A DNA stretch of 64,000 nucleotides from Agrobacterium sp. RAC06 (lineage in GTDB: Bacteria > Pseudomonadota > Alphaproteobacteria > Rhizobiales > Rhizobiaceae). Position 1 is the stretch's first letter; every line of letters begins with the position of its first letter. The stretch is taken from assembly GCF_001713475.1 (NCBI RefSeq), contig NZ_CP016499.1, positions 3,484,001 to 3,548,000 on the forward strand, read 5' to 3'. Both the position numbers and the translations under genes were made by a program. Of the stretch, positions 7,405-15,406 are shown one piece after another. The notes under the pieces were generated by a model. The model was not told the origin of the DNA and searched no databases. It saw only the letters and a program-made list of their open reading frames with translations.

Positions 7405-9477
7405 ATGGTGACCAGGATCAGCCTGCGCGGACGTATCCTGCTCTTCTTCGTGGGGCTGGCTGTCGGTGCTGTTGCGGCTTTGGCCGTCGGTCTGTGGTTC
7501 GGCTACCACCGCGAAGCCAGCCCGGACATGCTGAACGCCTTCGTGCAGAGTGCTATCGCTGCCGGCTTTCTGATCCTCGCTCTGATCACCTGGGTCTGGT
7601 TCCTCTTCGACACCCATCTCGCACGTCCCATCGACAAGGTGGCATCGGCCATGCGTGCCCGGGCGCATGCCGATGTGGGCAATGACTTTCAGGCAGAGGA
7701 AGCGCGCTATCTTGGCGATCTTGCCGATGCCGCCTCCGCAACCGCAGCGACCCTTGCGCAGACGCGGGGCGCCCTGGCGGAACAGGTGCAGCGGGAGACC
7801 ACGCGTCTGTCGTCCGACAAGAACAAGCTCGAACAGCTGCTCGCCGACGTGCCGCCTGCCGTTCTTCTCTGTACGGGCCGACATCATCTCGTCTTCTACA
7901 ACGGGGTGGCGCAGCAGATGCTGACGGGCTCGCAGCGCCCGGTCTGTCTTGATCGCAATATCTTTGACTATCTGAGCGAAGGGCCGATCCGTGACGCGCA
8001 TCACCGGCTTCTAGAAAGCTCGGATCCGGACACGGTGGTCGAGTTCATCTGTCTCAGCCCCTGCGGTCGGCGCAGGCTCGCCGGGCGCATGAGGCTTGCC
8101 AGCGACAACGGTGGCGATCAGGCGGCCTATGTCATGACCCTTCGCGATGTGACGACGGAGGTTGCGGCCTATGCCCGGCGTGACGCTCTTCTCGGTGACG
8201 TGTTCCTGCAGGTCCGGCCCATCGTCTCTGACCTGCGCCATGCACTTGTTTCGCATGGGCCCGGCACAGGAGGCGATGCCCCTGTTTCGGTGCAGCTTCA
8301 GGCGCTGGATGCGACGCTAGCGGATCTCGAAGCCCGCTTTGAAAGCTGTCGATCGGATGGTTGGCCAATGGCGCCGACGGATGTGAGGGAGCTCGCCGGC
8401 CAACTCCGCCGTGACCTTGAGGGGCAGAAGCTCACGCTCGACGCCGAGGTCGCCGAAATTGCCGTCCGCTGCAATGCCTTCGATATCGTCAGTCTCCTGG
8501 GACACCTTGTCTCCCGGGTCAGCAAGGCGACTGCTGCTGCTCATTTTCATCTCGCGGTTAGCGAGGCCCAGGGGGCTGCCGATCTTACCTTGTCCTGGAA
8601 GGGCGGCGCCGTGTCGCCCGAAAGCGTGGATGAATGGCTGGGAGAGCCGGTCTTCGACGGTGGGGTGACCTGTGAGACGATACTCAGGACCCACGGCATC
8701 GTTCTGGTCGTTGGGGCCGATGATGACGCGCCGTCGATCTCGACCCGGCTGCGGCCGATCGAGCGGCTGCGACCGGTCGGGGCGGACGTGTCGCGGCATG
8801 TCGTCTACGATTTCGATCTGCTCTCGCGCCTGCACTACGAGAAACTGTCCGACGCGCGGCTCGATAGCCTGACCTATGTGGTCTTCGATACGGAAACAAC
8901 GGGGTTGCTGCCGGAACAGGGCGATGAAATCGTCCAGATCGCGGCCGTCCGCATCGTCAATGGAAAGCGCGTCAAGAACGAGGTTTTCGACCTGCTCGTC
9001 AATCCGGGGCGGCCGATACCGCCGTCCGCATCCGCAATCCATGGTGTGACCGAGGCGATGGTCGCAGATGCCGTCAATGTGCAGGAGGCCGTGCGCCAGT
9101 TTCACCGCTTCGCCGAAGGTGCTGTGCTCGTGGCACACAATGCGCCATTCGACATGGAGTTCCTCACGCGGCGGGAGAAGGAAGTCGGGCTGCGCTTCAC
9201 GAACCCGATCCTGGATACGGTGCTGGTGTCAGCCACCGCCTTCGGCCGCGCCGAAACACATACGCTCGATGCTCTCGCCGACAGACTGGGCGTGCACATC
9301 GATGAAGAAGACCGACACACTGCGCTGGGCGATGCGATTGCGACCGCCGACGTCTTCATCAAGCTGAAGGACATGCTGGCCGGCCGCGGCCTGGTGCGGT
9401 TTGGAGAGGTCCTGACAGAGTTGCGCACTCATCAGAGGCTCGTTCGCGATCTCAATGATCAGGCACGCGTGTCCTGA
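7405..9477 (+). CDS. Membrane PAS / degenerate histidine-kinase / DEDDh exonuclease fusion (DnaQ-like)
   Basis: From ATG 7405 (GAGGGG at 7396-7401) the protein has 690 residues; a GTG at 7408 is an alternative start. Two membrane helices (about 9-32 and 47-68) are followed by a HAMP-like stretch, a PAS domain (about 145-255), and a region of about 260-470 that resembles a histidine-kinase dimerisation and ATP-binding core but lacks a clear phospho-acceptor His and N-box Asn. The C-terminal third is a DnaQ-type exonuclease with all five DEDDh residues: Asp495 and Glu497 in FDTETTG, Asp583 in HNAPFDMEF, His638 and Asp643 in HTALGDA. It is not a polymerase III epsilon subunit by architecture. 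It ends the symporter cluster. Confidence 0.85.
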   Translation: MVTRISLRGRILLFFVGLAVGAVAALAVGLWFGYHREASPDMLNAFVQSAIAAGFLILALITWVWFLFDTHLARPIDKVASAMRARAHADVGNDFQAEEARYLGDLADAASATAATLAQTRGALAEQVQRETTRLSSDKNKLEQLLADVPPAVLLCTGRHHLVFYNGVAQQMLTGSQRPVCLDRNIFDYLSEGPIRDAHHRLLESSDPDTVVEFICLSPCGRRRLAGRMRLASDNGGDQAAYVMTLRDVTTEVAAYARRDALLGDVFLQVRPIVSDLRHALVSHGPGTGGDAPVSVQLQALDATLADLEARFESCRSDGWPMAPTDVRELAGQLRRDLEGQKLTLDAEVAEIAVRCNAFDIVSLLGHLVSRVSKATAAAHFHLAVSEAQGAADLTLSWKGGAVSPESVDEWLGEPVFDGGVTCETILRTHGIVLVVGADDDAPSISTRLRPIERLRPVGADVSRHVVYDFDLLSRLHYEKLSDARLDSLTYVVFDTETTGLLPEQGDEIVQIAAVRIVNGKRVKNEVFDLLVNPGRPIPPSASAIHGVTEAMVADAVNVQEAVRQFHRFAEGAVLVAHNAPFDMEFLTRREKEVGLRFTNPILDTVLVSATAFGRAETHTLDALADRLGVHIDEEDRHTALGDAIATADVFIKLKDMLAGRGLVRFGEVLTELRTHQRLVRDLNDQARVS

Positions 9478-9722
9478 GCGTAAGTCAGCCCTGACGCTAT
9501 CCCCGCCAACGACCGCTTTCAGTCAAGGTCCGTGGCGATGACAGGTGGGTGACAGGTTTCGCTGCTAGGTCTATGGTTACATCTTCCCGTGGAGGCGGGA
9601 CAGGTGGGACTGGGAGGAGCAGGTCACGGCCTGAAGCGGCGTCGTCCGCATGCTGCGCATCTGCGCTCTCCCCACAGATCATTCGTAAGCGGCAATGACC
9701 GCATTGATGGTGGAGGACTATC

Positions 9723-10667
9723 TTGAAACACTTTTTCCTGGCTTCGTTCCTTGCAGGCGCTCTCGCCCTTCCGGCTGCGGCTGCGGACTATACGATCATG
9801 GCTCCTGCAGCGCCTGGCGGCGGCTGGGACCAGACGGCCCGCTCGCTGCAGCAGGTCATGCAGGCTGAAGGCATTTCCGGCAATGTTCAGGTCGTGAACG
9901 TTCCCGGCGCCGGCGGCACCATCGGTCTCGCCCAGTTCGCCAGCCAGCAGAAGGGCAATGCAAACGCCCTGATCGTCGGTGGTTACGTCATGGTCGGTGC
10001 GATCCTGACCAACCAGTCGCCGGTTACTCTGGCGGACGTTACCCCGATTGCGCGCCTGACCGGCGAGTATGAGGCCATCGTCGTTCCCGCCAATTCCGAG
10101 ATCCAGAACATCGGCCAGCTCGTCGAAAAGCTGAAGGCCGATCCCGGCGCCGTATCCTGGGCTGGCGGTTCGGCTGGCGGCGTTGACCACATTGGTGCCG
10201 GCCTGATCGCCAAGGCTGCCGGCGTGGACCCGACCAAGATCAACTACATCGCCTATTCCGGCGGTGGTGAAGCGCTTGCTGCCATCCTCGGTGGTCAGGT
10301 CACCGTTGGCATCTCCAGCTACGGCGAGTTCCAGGCACAGGTCGCTGCAGGCACGCTTCGTCTGCTGGCCGTCTCCAGCGCCGAGCGCATCGAAGGTGCG
10401 GACGCTCCGACACTGAAGGAAAGCGGCCTTGATGTGGTTCTGCAGAACTGGCGCATGGTTGCTGCCGCTCCGGGCCTGACCGACGAGCAGAAGGCGGCCG
10501 TCTCGGCAGACGTCGAAAAGCTCGCAAAGTCGGCCGGCTGGCAGGAAACGCTGAAGACCAAGAACTGGCAGGACACCTACCTTGCTGGCGCTGCCTTCGA
10601 AGAGCAGCTCGCCAAGGACATCGCTGCCACCGAGACCATTCTCAAAGACATCGGTCTGGTGAAATGA
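9723..10667 (+). CDS. tctC: Tripartite tricarboxylate transporter substrate-binding protein (TctC family)
   Basis: The gene starts with TTG at 9723, with GGAGGA at 9712-9717 and no alternative start before the signal peptide. The 314-residue product has a cleavable signal sequence (about residues 1-21, ending PAAAADY) and the Bug/TctC pattern APAAPGGGWDQTARSLQ and VPGAGGTIGLAQF, which form the carboxylate-binding pocket. It acts in the periplasm and delivers a di- or tricarboxylate, or another carboxylic acid, to the TctBA permease encoded next; the TctB start overlaps its stop by 4 bp. The order tctCBA is standard. The ligand cannot be named; no regulator adjoins. Confidence 0.9.
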   Translation: MKHFFLASFLAGALALPAAAADYTIMAPAAPGGGWDQTARSLQQVMQAEGISGNVQVVNVPGAGGTIGLAQFASQQKGNANALIVGGYVMVGAILTNQSPVTLADVTPIARLTGEYEAIVVPANSEIQNIGQLVEKLKADPGAVSWAGGSAGGVDHIGAGLIAKAAGVDPTKINYIAYSGGGEALAAILGGQVTVGISSYGEFQAQVAAGTLRLLAVSSAERIEGADAPTLKESGLDVVLQNWRMVAAAPGLTDEQKAAVSADVEKLAKSAGWQETLKTKNWQDTYLAGAAFEEQLAKDIAATETILKDIGLVK

Positions 10668-11158
10668 GCACGGAAGATCGTTCTTCCGGACATCGTACGC
10701 GTCGCCCAGATTGGGCGGCGCTGGCCATTGCCGCGGTGCTTGTCGCCGTGGCGGGCCTTATCTTCTACGATGTCGCCCGTCTGCAAGGCGGAAACATCTA
10801 TTCCGGGATTGGTCCAGCGACGGTGCCAAAGGGCATTGCCATCGGTCTGATCGGCCTTGGCATCTGGACTGTGTTCGCTGCCATACGCCGTGATTTTCCC
10901 GAGCGCGAGCACCAGGAGCTACCGCCTGTGCTTTTCATCGTGGCCGGGCTCGCAGCGCAGATGCTGCTCCTGAAAACGCTGGGCTTCTCGCTTGCAACAG
11001 GTGTGCTGTTCGCTCTTACCGCGGCCGGCTTCGGCAAAAAGCAGTTCTGGATCTCGCTGCCCGCAGGCATAGCTCTCTCGTTCGTCGTGTGGATCCTCTT
11101 CGCGCGCTTCCTGCAACTGTCCTTGCCGGCGGGTCCACTCGAACGGCTGTTCTTCTGA
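10664..11158 (+). CDS. tctB: TTT transporter small membrane subunit (TctB family)
   Basis: This 164-residue protein has four predicted membrane helices (about residues 17-35, 49-68, 88-107 and 118-145) and an N-terminal charged tail, as usual for TctB. It forms the small permease subunit that works with TctA in sodium- or proton-driven uptake. Its ATG overlaps the tctC stop in an ATGA, which implies translational coupling, and tctA follows after 10 bp. Confidence 0.88.
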   Translation: MSTEDRSSGHRTRRPDWAALAIAAVLVAVAGLIFYDVARLQGGNIYSGIGPATVPKGIAIGLIGLGIWTVFAAIRRDFPEREHQELPPVLFIVAGLAAQMLLLKTLGFSLATGVLFALTAAGFGKKQFWISLPAGIALSFVVWILFARFLQLSLPAGPLERLFF

Positions 11159-11168
11159 GGGGAACCCC

Positions 11169-12686
11169 GTGAATACGTTTGATTTCCTTCTCCAGGGGCT
11201 GGCGATCGCCGCTCAGCCGATCAACCTGTTCTACGCGCTCATCGGTGTTACGCTTGGCACGCTCGTCGGCGTCCTGCCGGGCATCGGTCCTGCGCTCACC
11301 GTCGCGCTCCTGCTGCCGGTGACCTACCAGCTCGATCCGGCCGGATCGCTGATCATGTTCGCCGGCATCTATTACGGCGGCATGTATGGCGGCTCGACGA
11401 CGTCGATCCTGCTCAACACGCCAGGCGAGAGCGCATCAATCGTGACAGCGCTCGAAGGCAACAAGATGGCCCGCGCGGGCCGCGGCGGGCCGGCCCTTGC
11501 CACGGCCGCGATCGGCTCCTTCGTTGCCGGCCTTCTGGCAACCATCGCGCTTGCTTTCATTGCGCCCTATGTCGTGAAATTCGCCCTGTCCTTCGGTCCG
11601 CGGGAATACTTCGCACTGATGATGCTCGCCTTCGTCACCGTCTCGGCAGCATTCGGGGATTCGACTTTGCGTGGTCTCACCGCGCTCTTTGTCGGCCTCG
11701 CCTTCTCGATCGTCGGTATCGATCAGCTGACTGGCCAGACGCGACTGAGTTTCGGCGTGCCGGATCTGCTCGACGGCCTCGAGGTCACCACGCTTGCGGT
11801 TGCGATGTTCGCCATCGGCGAGACGCTCTACGTGGCCGCGCAAGGTGCGCGGGCGCCTGAGAAGGTCGAGGCGGTGCGTGGTTCGCTCTGGATGAACAAG
11901 TCCGATTGGAGCCGCTCCTGGAAGCCCTGGCTTCGCGGTACGGCGATCGGTTTCCCGATTGGCGCCATGCCTGCCGGTGGTGCTGACGTGTCGAGTTTTC
12001 TCTCCTATTCGACGGAGAAGCAGTTCTCCAAGCATCCGGAAGAGTTCGGCAAAGGTGCGATCGAGGGCGTCGCCGGGCCAGAAGCGGCCAACAATGCCTC
12101 GGCTGCCGGAACACTGGTTCCGCTGTTGACGCTCGGCCTGCCGACCACGGCTACTGCTGCGATCATGCTTGCAGGTTTCCAGCAGTTTGGCCTGCAGCCG
12201 GGCCCGCTGTTGTTTGCGACCAATCCGCAGCTCGTCTGGGGTCTGATCGCCTCGCTGTTGATCGCCAACTTCATGCTGCTTGTGTTGAACCTGCCGCTGA
12301 TCGGCCTCTGGGTGCGGCTCCTGACCATTCCAAAGCCCTGGCTCTATTCCGGCATTCTCGTATTTGCCACGCTTGGCACGATTGGCGCCAATCCGTCGGT
12401 GTTCGAACTCGGTCTGCTTTTGACCTTCGGTGTGCTCGGCTATGTCATGCGTGTCTTCGGTTATCCGATCGCGCCTGTGATCGTCGGTCTGATCCTGGGT
12501 CCGATGGCCGAGCAGCAGCTGCGCCGGGCCTTGTCGATCAGCCAGGGCGATCCGACCGTGCTGGTCACGTCTCCGATCGCAGCGATCCTGCTGGCGCTCG
12601 CCGCCATTGCGCTGGTTGTCCCGATGATCCTTCGGGCGCGGGGTAGGGGCCAGGTGCTGGCACAGGTTGCCGCCAGCGAAGACTGA
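11169..12686 (+). CDS. tctA: TTT transporter large permease subunit (TctA family)
   Basis: The 505-residue protein has the duplicated TctA signature: [20 protein letters not shown] near residue 35 and [20 protein letters not shown] near residue 315. About 12 membrane helices are apparent and the length is standard. A GTG start at 11169 follows the weak site GAGGGGA. It is the transport subunit of the tctCBA system. The operon appears to end here; the next small gene starts 141 bp later. Confidence 0.92.
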   Translation: MNTFDFLLQGLAIAAQPINLFYALIGVTLGTLVGVLPGIGPALTVALLLPVTYQLDPAGSLIMFAGIYYGGMYGGSTTSILLNTPGESASIVTALEGNKMARAGRGGPALATAAIGSFVAGLLATIALAFIAPYVVKFALSFGPREYFALMMLAFVTVSAAFGDSTLRGLTALFVGLAFSIVGIDQLTGQTRLSFGVPDLLDGLEVTTLAVAMFAIGETLYVAAQGARAPEKVEAVRGSLWMNKSDWSRSWKPWLRGTAIGFPIGAMPAGGADVSSFLSYSTEKQFSKHPEEFGKGAIEGVAGPEAANNASAAGTLVPLLTLGLPTTATAAIMLAGFQQFGLQPGPLLFATNPQLVWGLIASLLIANFMLLVLNLPLIGLWVRLLTIPKPWLYSGILVFATLGTIGANPSVFELGLLLTFGVLGYVMRVFGYPIAPVIVGLILGPMAEQQLRRALSISQGDPTVLVTSPIAAILLALAAIALVVPMILRARGRGQVLAQVAASED

Positions 12687-12827
12687 TGCCTCAATTGCCA
12701 TGTGCCGATGCAGGATCCGATTAACTCGGCCTGCATCGGTTGCATGGCTGTCGTGACTTTCCGTCCATTGTAATCTGGCCTTCGGAGTATCATCTTCTGC
12801 TTGCAAACGAAGAAAGCGAGTAAAGAA

Positions 12828-12992
12828 ATGTCTAGCCTCCGCAAGTCCATCCAGCAGGGTTTCCTCGGTCGTGCCATCGCCGTTCTCGGTGCAGCAAGCT
12901 CCGCAGCGGCTGCTGTCGAAGGGCATCGTCGTCCGAAGGATCACCACCTGAAGACACTCGGCATCAACCCTGCCGATTTCCCGCGCTACTGA
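12828..12992 (+). CDS. Conserved-looking small protein, 54 residues
   Basis: An ATG at 12828 opens a short frame of 54 codons. The N-terminal part is basic (SSLRKSIQQGFLGR), the middle an Ala-rich stretch (AIAVLGAASSAAAAV) that could be a short amphipathic or membrane helix, and the end is HLKTLGINPADFPRY. From memory, small rhizobial proteins with an LGI(D/N)P-A-F ending are common, often beside or related to DUF1127-type proteins; the function is unknown. A strong terminator 69 bp downstream supports a real monocistronic transcript. The ribosome site (GCGAG) is weak. Confidence 0.6.
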   Translation: MSSLRKSIQQGFLGRAIAVLGAASSAAAAVEGHRRPKDHHLKTLGINPADFPRY

Positions 12993-13060
12993 TTGGCCGC
13001 GAGACAAAGGGTGCCGATAAGGCGCTCGGGTGAGGGCGAATAGCCCAGATGCATGTTTCT

Positions 13061-13090
13061 GAGCGCCCCATCGTGGGCGCTCTTTTTGTT
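13061..13090 (+). terminator. Intrinsic terminator after the 54-residue protein gene
   Basis: GAGCGCCC at 13061-13068 pairs with GGGCGCTC at 13075-13082 around a 6-base loop, directly followed by TTTTTGTTT. This is a textbook rho-independent terminator for the rightward transcript. The reverse orientation lacks a T tract, so it would not serve the leftward kinase gene, which ends at 13110. Confidence 0.85.
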
Positions 13091-13109
13091 TGAACGATCT
13101 CGAAGCGCG

Positions 13110-14501
13110 CTATCTGCCGAGCCGTTCCCCTGCTGCAGTGAGGGCAATGTTCACGCCAGCCGGCAGCCACTCAAAATCGATGCTTCCGCCGAGTTGATGG
13201 ATAGCACTGGTTCGTGCCAGCTTGCTGCCGAAGCCTTCCTGGCTGGGAGCCTTGATCTCGGGCAGAGCGACATTCTCCTGCCATTCCAGATGCAGCGCAT
13301 CCTTGTCCATCCGCCATCGCACATCCAGTCGTCCCTCCGCGTCGCGGAAGGGGCCATACTTTGCCGCATTGGTCGCTAGCTCGTGAAAGATCAGGGCAAA
13401 GCTCGTTGACGCATGTGGCCCGAGGAGTATTTCCGGACCTTTCAGGGTGACTTGTCTGTCGCGATCCGCCAGGTGCGGGGACAGGATTTCTTCCAGAAGT
13501 GTATGGAATGCAACGGTTTCCGCAACTGATGATCCGGCAATGATGGCCGGCTGGATCAGGTGATGCGCCTTCGCCAGGGCCTGCAGGCGACCGTGCAGTG
13601 ATTTTGCCATCTCGCCGACCGACGGCGATGAGCGCGCGGTCATGTTGATCATGCCTGCAGTTATAGCGAAGAGGTTCTTGACGCGATGGTTGAGCTCCCG
13701 CAGCAGAAGCTGACGTGCTTCTTCGGCCACCTTGAGATCGTGAATATCCGTGCAGGTGCCATACCAGCGGCTGATCTCGCCGTTCTTGTCGCGCACACAT
13801 TGAGCGCGCCCGATGACCCAGCGATAGACACCGCTGCGATGCCGAAGACGGTACTCCACGTGATAGGGTTCACCTGTCTCGAGGCTATGGAGCCACTTCG
13901 CGCGGGTTTCTGTCCGGTCATCGGGGTGAAAGACATTCTCCCATTCCGAGCCGTCGGTGAAGCCCTCGCTGACGCCTGTGTATTCGTACCAACGCTGGTT
14001 GAAGTAGTCGTGGTAACCGTCCGGTCGTGTCGACCAGATCATCTGGTCGATCGAGTTCACGATGGCTTCGAAACGCTGTTCACTGTCCCGGAGAGCGGCC
14101 ATGGCCGTTGCTGCTTCGGTGACATCAGACGCTTGGACGAAGATGCCAACTGACTGGCCAGTGGCATCAATGACAGGCTGATAGACAAAGTCGAGATAGC
14201 GGGCCTGTCTTTCGCCCTCAGGCGATACCAACTCGATCGGGGCGGACTTGCCCTGATAGGGCTTTTGCGTCGTGTACACCGTATCGAGCAAGCTGATGAA
14301 GCCTTGATCCCGGACTTCCGGCAGTGCATCCGCGACCGGGCGGCCGACGAGATCTGAACGCTGAACCAGCGCTTCGTATGCAGGGTTTACCAGCTTGAAG
14401 GTATGCGAAGGCCCTTCCAAGATGGCGATCGCAGCCGGTGCCTGAGCAAAGAGGCGACCTAGCCGGACAATCTCTTCTTGCGCCTGCCGACGTGCCAACA
14501 C
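13110..14501 (-). CDS. PAS-domain sensor histidine kinase, HWE/HisKA_2 type (5' end uncertain)
   Basis: The readable frame from GTG 14501 gives 463 residues with two PAS domains (about 15-125 and 143-258) and a kinase core of the HWE/HisKA_2 type. The latter has LRELNHRVKNLFAITAGMIN with the phospho-acceptor at His272, then an ATP-binding region with FHELATNAAKYG and a shortened G-box end. Such enzymes autophosphorylate and pass phosphate to response regulators, and in Rhizobiales many take part in general stress or light/redox signalling. No membrane segment is seen. The GTG has no ribosome site, and the frame stays open 85 codons upstream without ATG, GTG or TTG, so the true start may be atypical or disturbed by a frameshift. 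Confidence 0.85.
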   Translation of the reverse strand: MLARRQAQEEIVRLGRLFAQAPAAIAILEGPSHTFKLVNPAYEALVQRSDLVGRPVADALPEVRDQGFISLLDTVYTTQKPYQGKSAPIELVSPEGERQARYLDFVYQPVIDATGQSVGIFVQASDVTEAATAMAALRDSEQRFEAIVNSIDQMIWSTRPDGYHDYFNQRWYEYTGVSEGFTDGSEWENVFHPDDRTETRAKWLHSLETGEPYHVEYRLRHRSGVYRWVIGRAQCVRDKNGEISRWYGTCTDIHDLKVAEEARQLLLRELNHRVKNLFAITAGMINMTARSSPSVGEMAKSLHGRLQALAKAHHLIQPAIIAGSSVAETVAFHTLLEEILSPHLADRDRQVTLKGPEILLGPHASTSFALIFHELATNAAKYGPFRDAEGRLDVRWRMDKDALHLEWQENVALPEIKAPSQEGFGSKLARTSAIHQLGGSIDFEWLPAGVNIALTAAGERLGR

Positions 14502-14602
14502 TGCAGCCGTCGTTTCGTTGCCCTGGTTGAAGATGAGCAGGTGGTCGGCGGGCAGGTGGCTAACCCGCCGCCGGGCTTGATCCTCGCCAAGGGTCAGGTG
14601 GT

Positions 14603-15280
14603 TCAGAACGACGCCACCAGCTGACAGGGCTGGCGCGGACCGCCGCCATAAGGCTGGTAGGTGTTGTCGCTCGGACGATAGGAGCGATAGCGTTCCATGC
14701 AGGCCATGACGTGGCCTTCGTCTTCCATGCCAGCACCAGAATTGCTCCCGTCGGCACTAACGGTCATGACCCTTGCGTTGCCTTCTTCCAGCTCCGCCAT
14801 GACCTCGACCTGATAGGGTGAATCACAAGCGCGAATGTCGCCGCTGAAGCTGCGATAGGCATTGCGGACGGGATCGTAGGAACGATAGCGCGCTTCACAC
14901 CAGGAGAAATGCTCCGGAGGCAGCGTGTCGGCGCCGAAACCGGACGTCGCTTCGTCGATCGCTGCAGTGACGAGAGTGTCGATGTCACCGACCTCGGAAC
15001 CCTGTTCTGCGGTCGCGGCCTGCACGCTCTGATCCGATGCCCCCACGTCGGGTTCGACCATCACCACATGGCTTGCATAGCGGGGCGGTAGACGCTCCAG
15101 GTTCTGTGCGGACCTGTCGATGCGGACGGGCTCCATCGTCCAGAGGTCCCTGATATCAAGGCCGGTGAAGTTGTGGGGGGCTTCTTCCGGTGCGAGCGCC
15201 GCTGACGTGAGGACGACGCCACCAATCACCATCCCGGCGGCGAGCGCTGACGTTGACAGCAGTTTTATCAAGGGTTTCAT
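14603..15280 (-). CDS. Secreted BA14K-like protein with two Cys-RYRSY-Cys repeats
   Basis: The start at 15280 (MKPLIKLLSTSAL) is preferred over 15292 because GGAGA precedes it at good spacing. The 225-residue product has a signal peptide or membrane anchor (about residues 4-30). Two related repeats lie in the C-terminal half: CEARYRSYDPVRNAYRSF followed by Cys, and CMERYRSYRPSDNTYQPY followed by Cys. This Cys-xx-RYRSY-Asp/Arg-Pro pattern is that of BA14K-type proteins, first described as a Brucella immunoreactive protein and common in Rhizobiales; a lectin-like role has been proposed. The gene stands alone. Its 3' end overlaps the unassigned open frame of the kinase gene downstream. Confidence 0.75.
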   Translation of the reverse strand: MKPLIKLLSTSALAAGMVIGGVVLTSAALAPEEAPHNFTGLDIRDLWTMEPVRIDRSAQNLERLPPRYASHVVMVEPDVGASDQSVQAATAEQGSEVGDIDTLVTAAIDEATSGFGADTLPPEHFSWCEARYRSYDPVRNAYRSFSGDIRACDSPYQVEVMAELEEGNARVMTVSADGSNSGAGMEDEGHVMACMERYRSYRPSDNTYQPYGGGPRQPCQLVASF

Positions 15281-15406
15281 CGGGATCTCCATTCATCGTC
15301 TGTGACAGAAGAATGAAGTTCCCGTCGGAGGGTTCCCGATGAAACGTGTCTTGCCCTTGATTATTCGACTGTTTCTCCGAAAGGAGGTTAACAATCGAAA
15401 TGCTTC

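Noticed and set aside
11436..13007. 523-codon minus-strand frame across tctA
   Set aside because: It mirrors tctA, is low in hydrophobic residues and overlaps both tctA and the small gene with a terminator.
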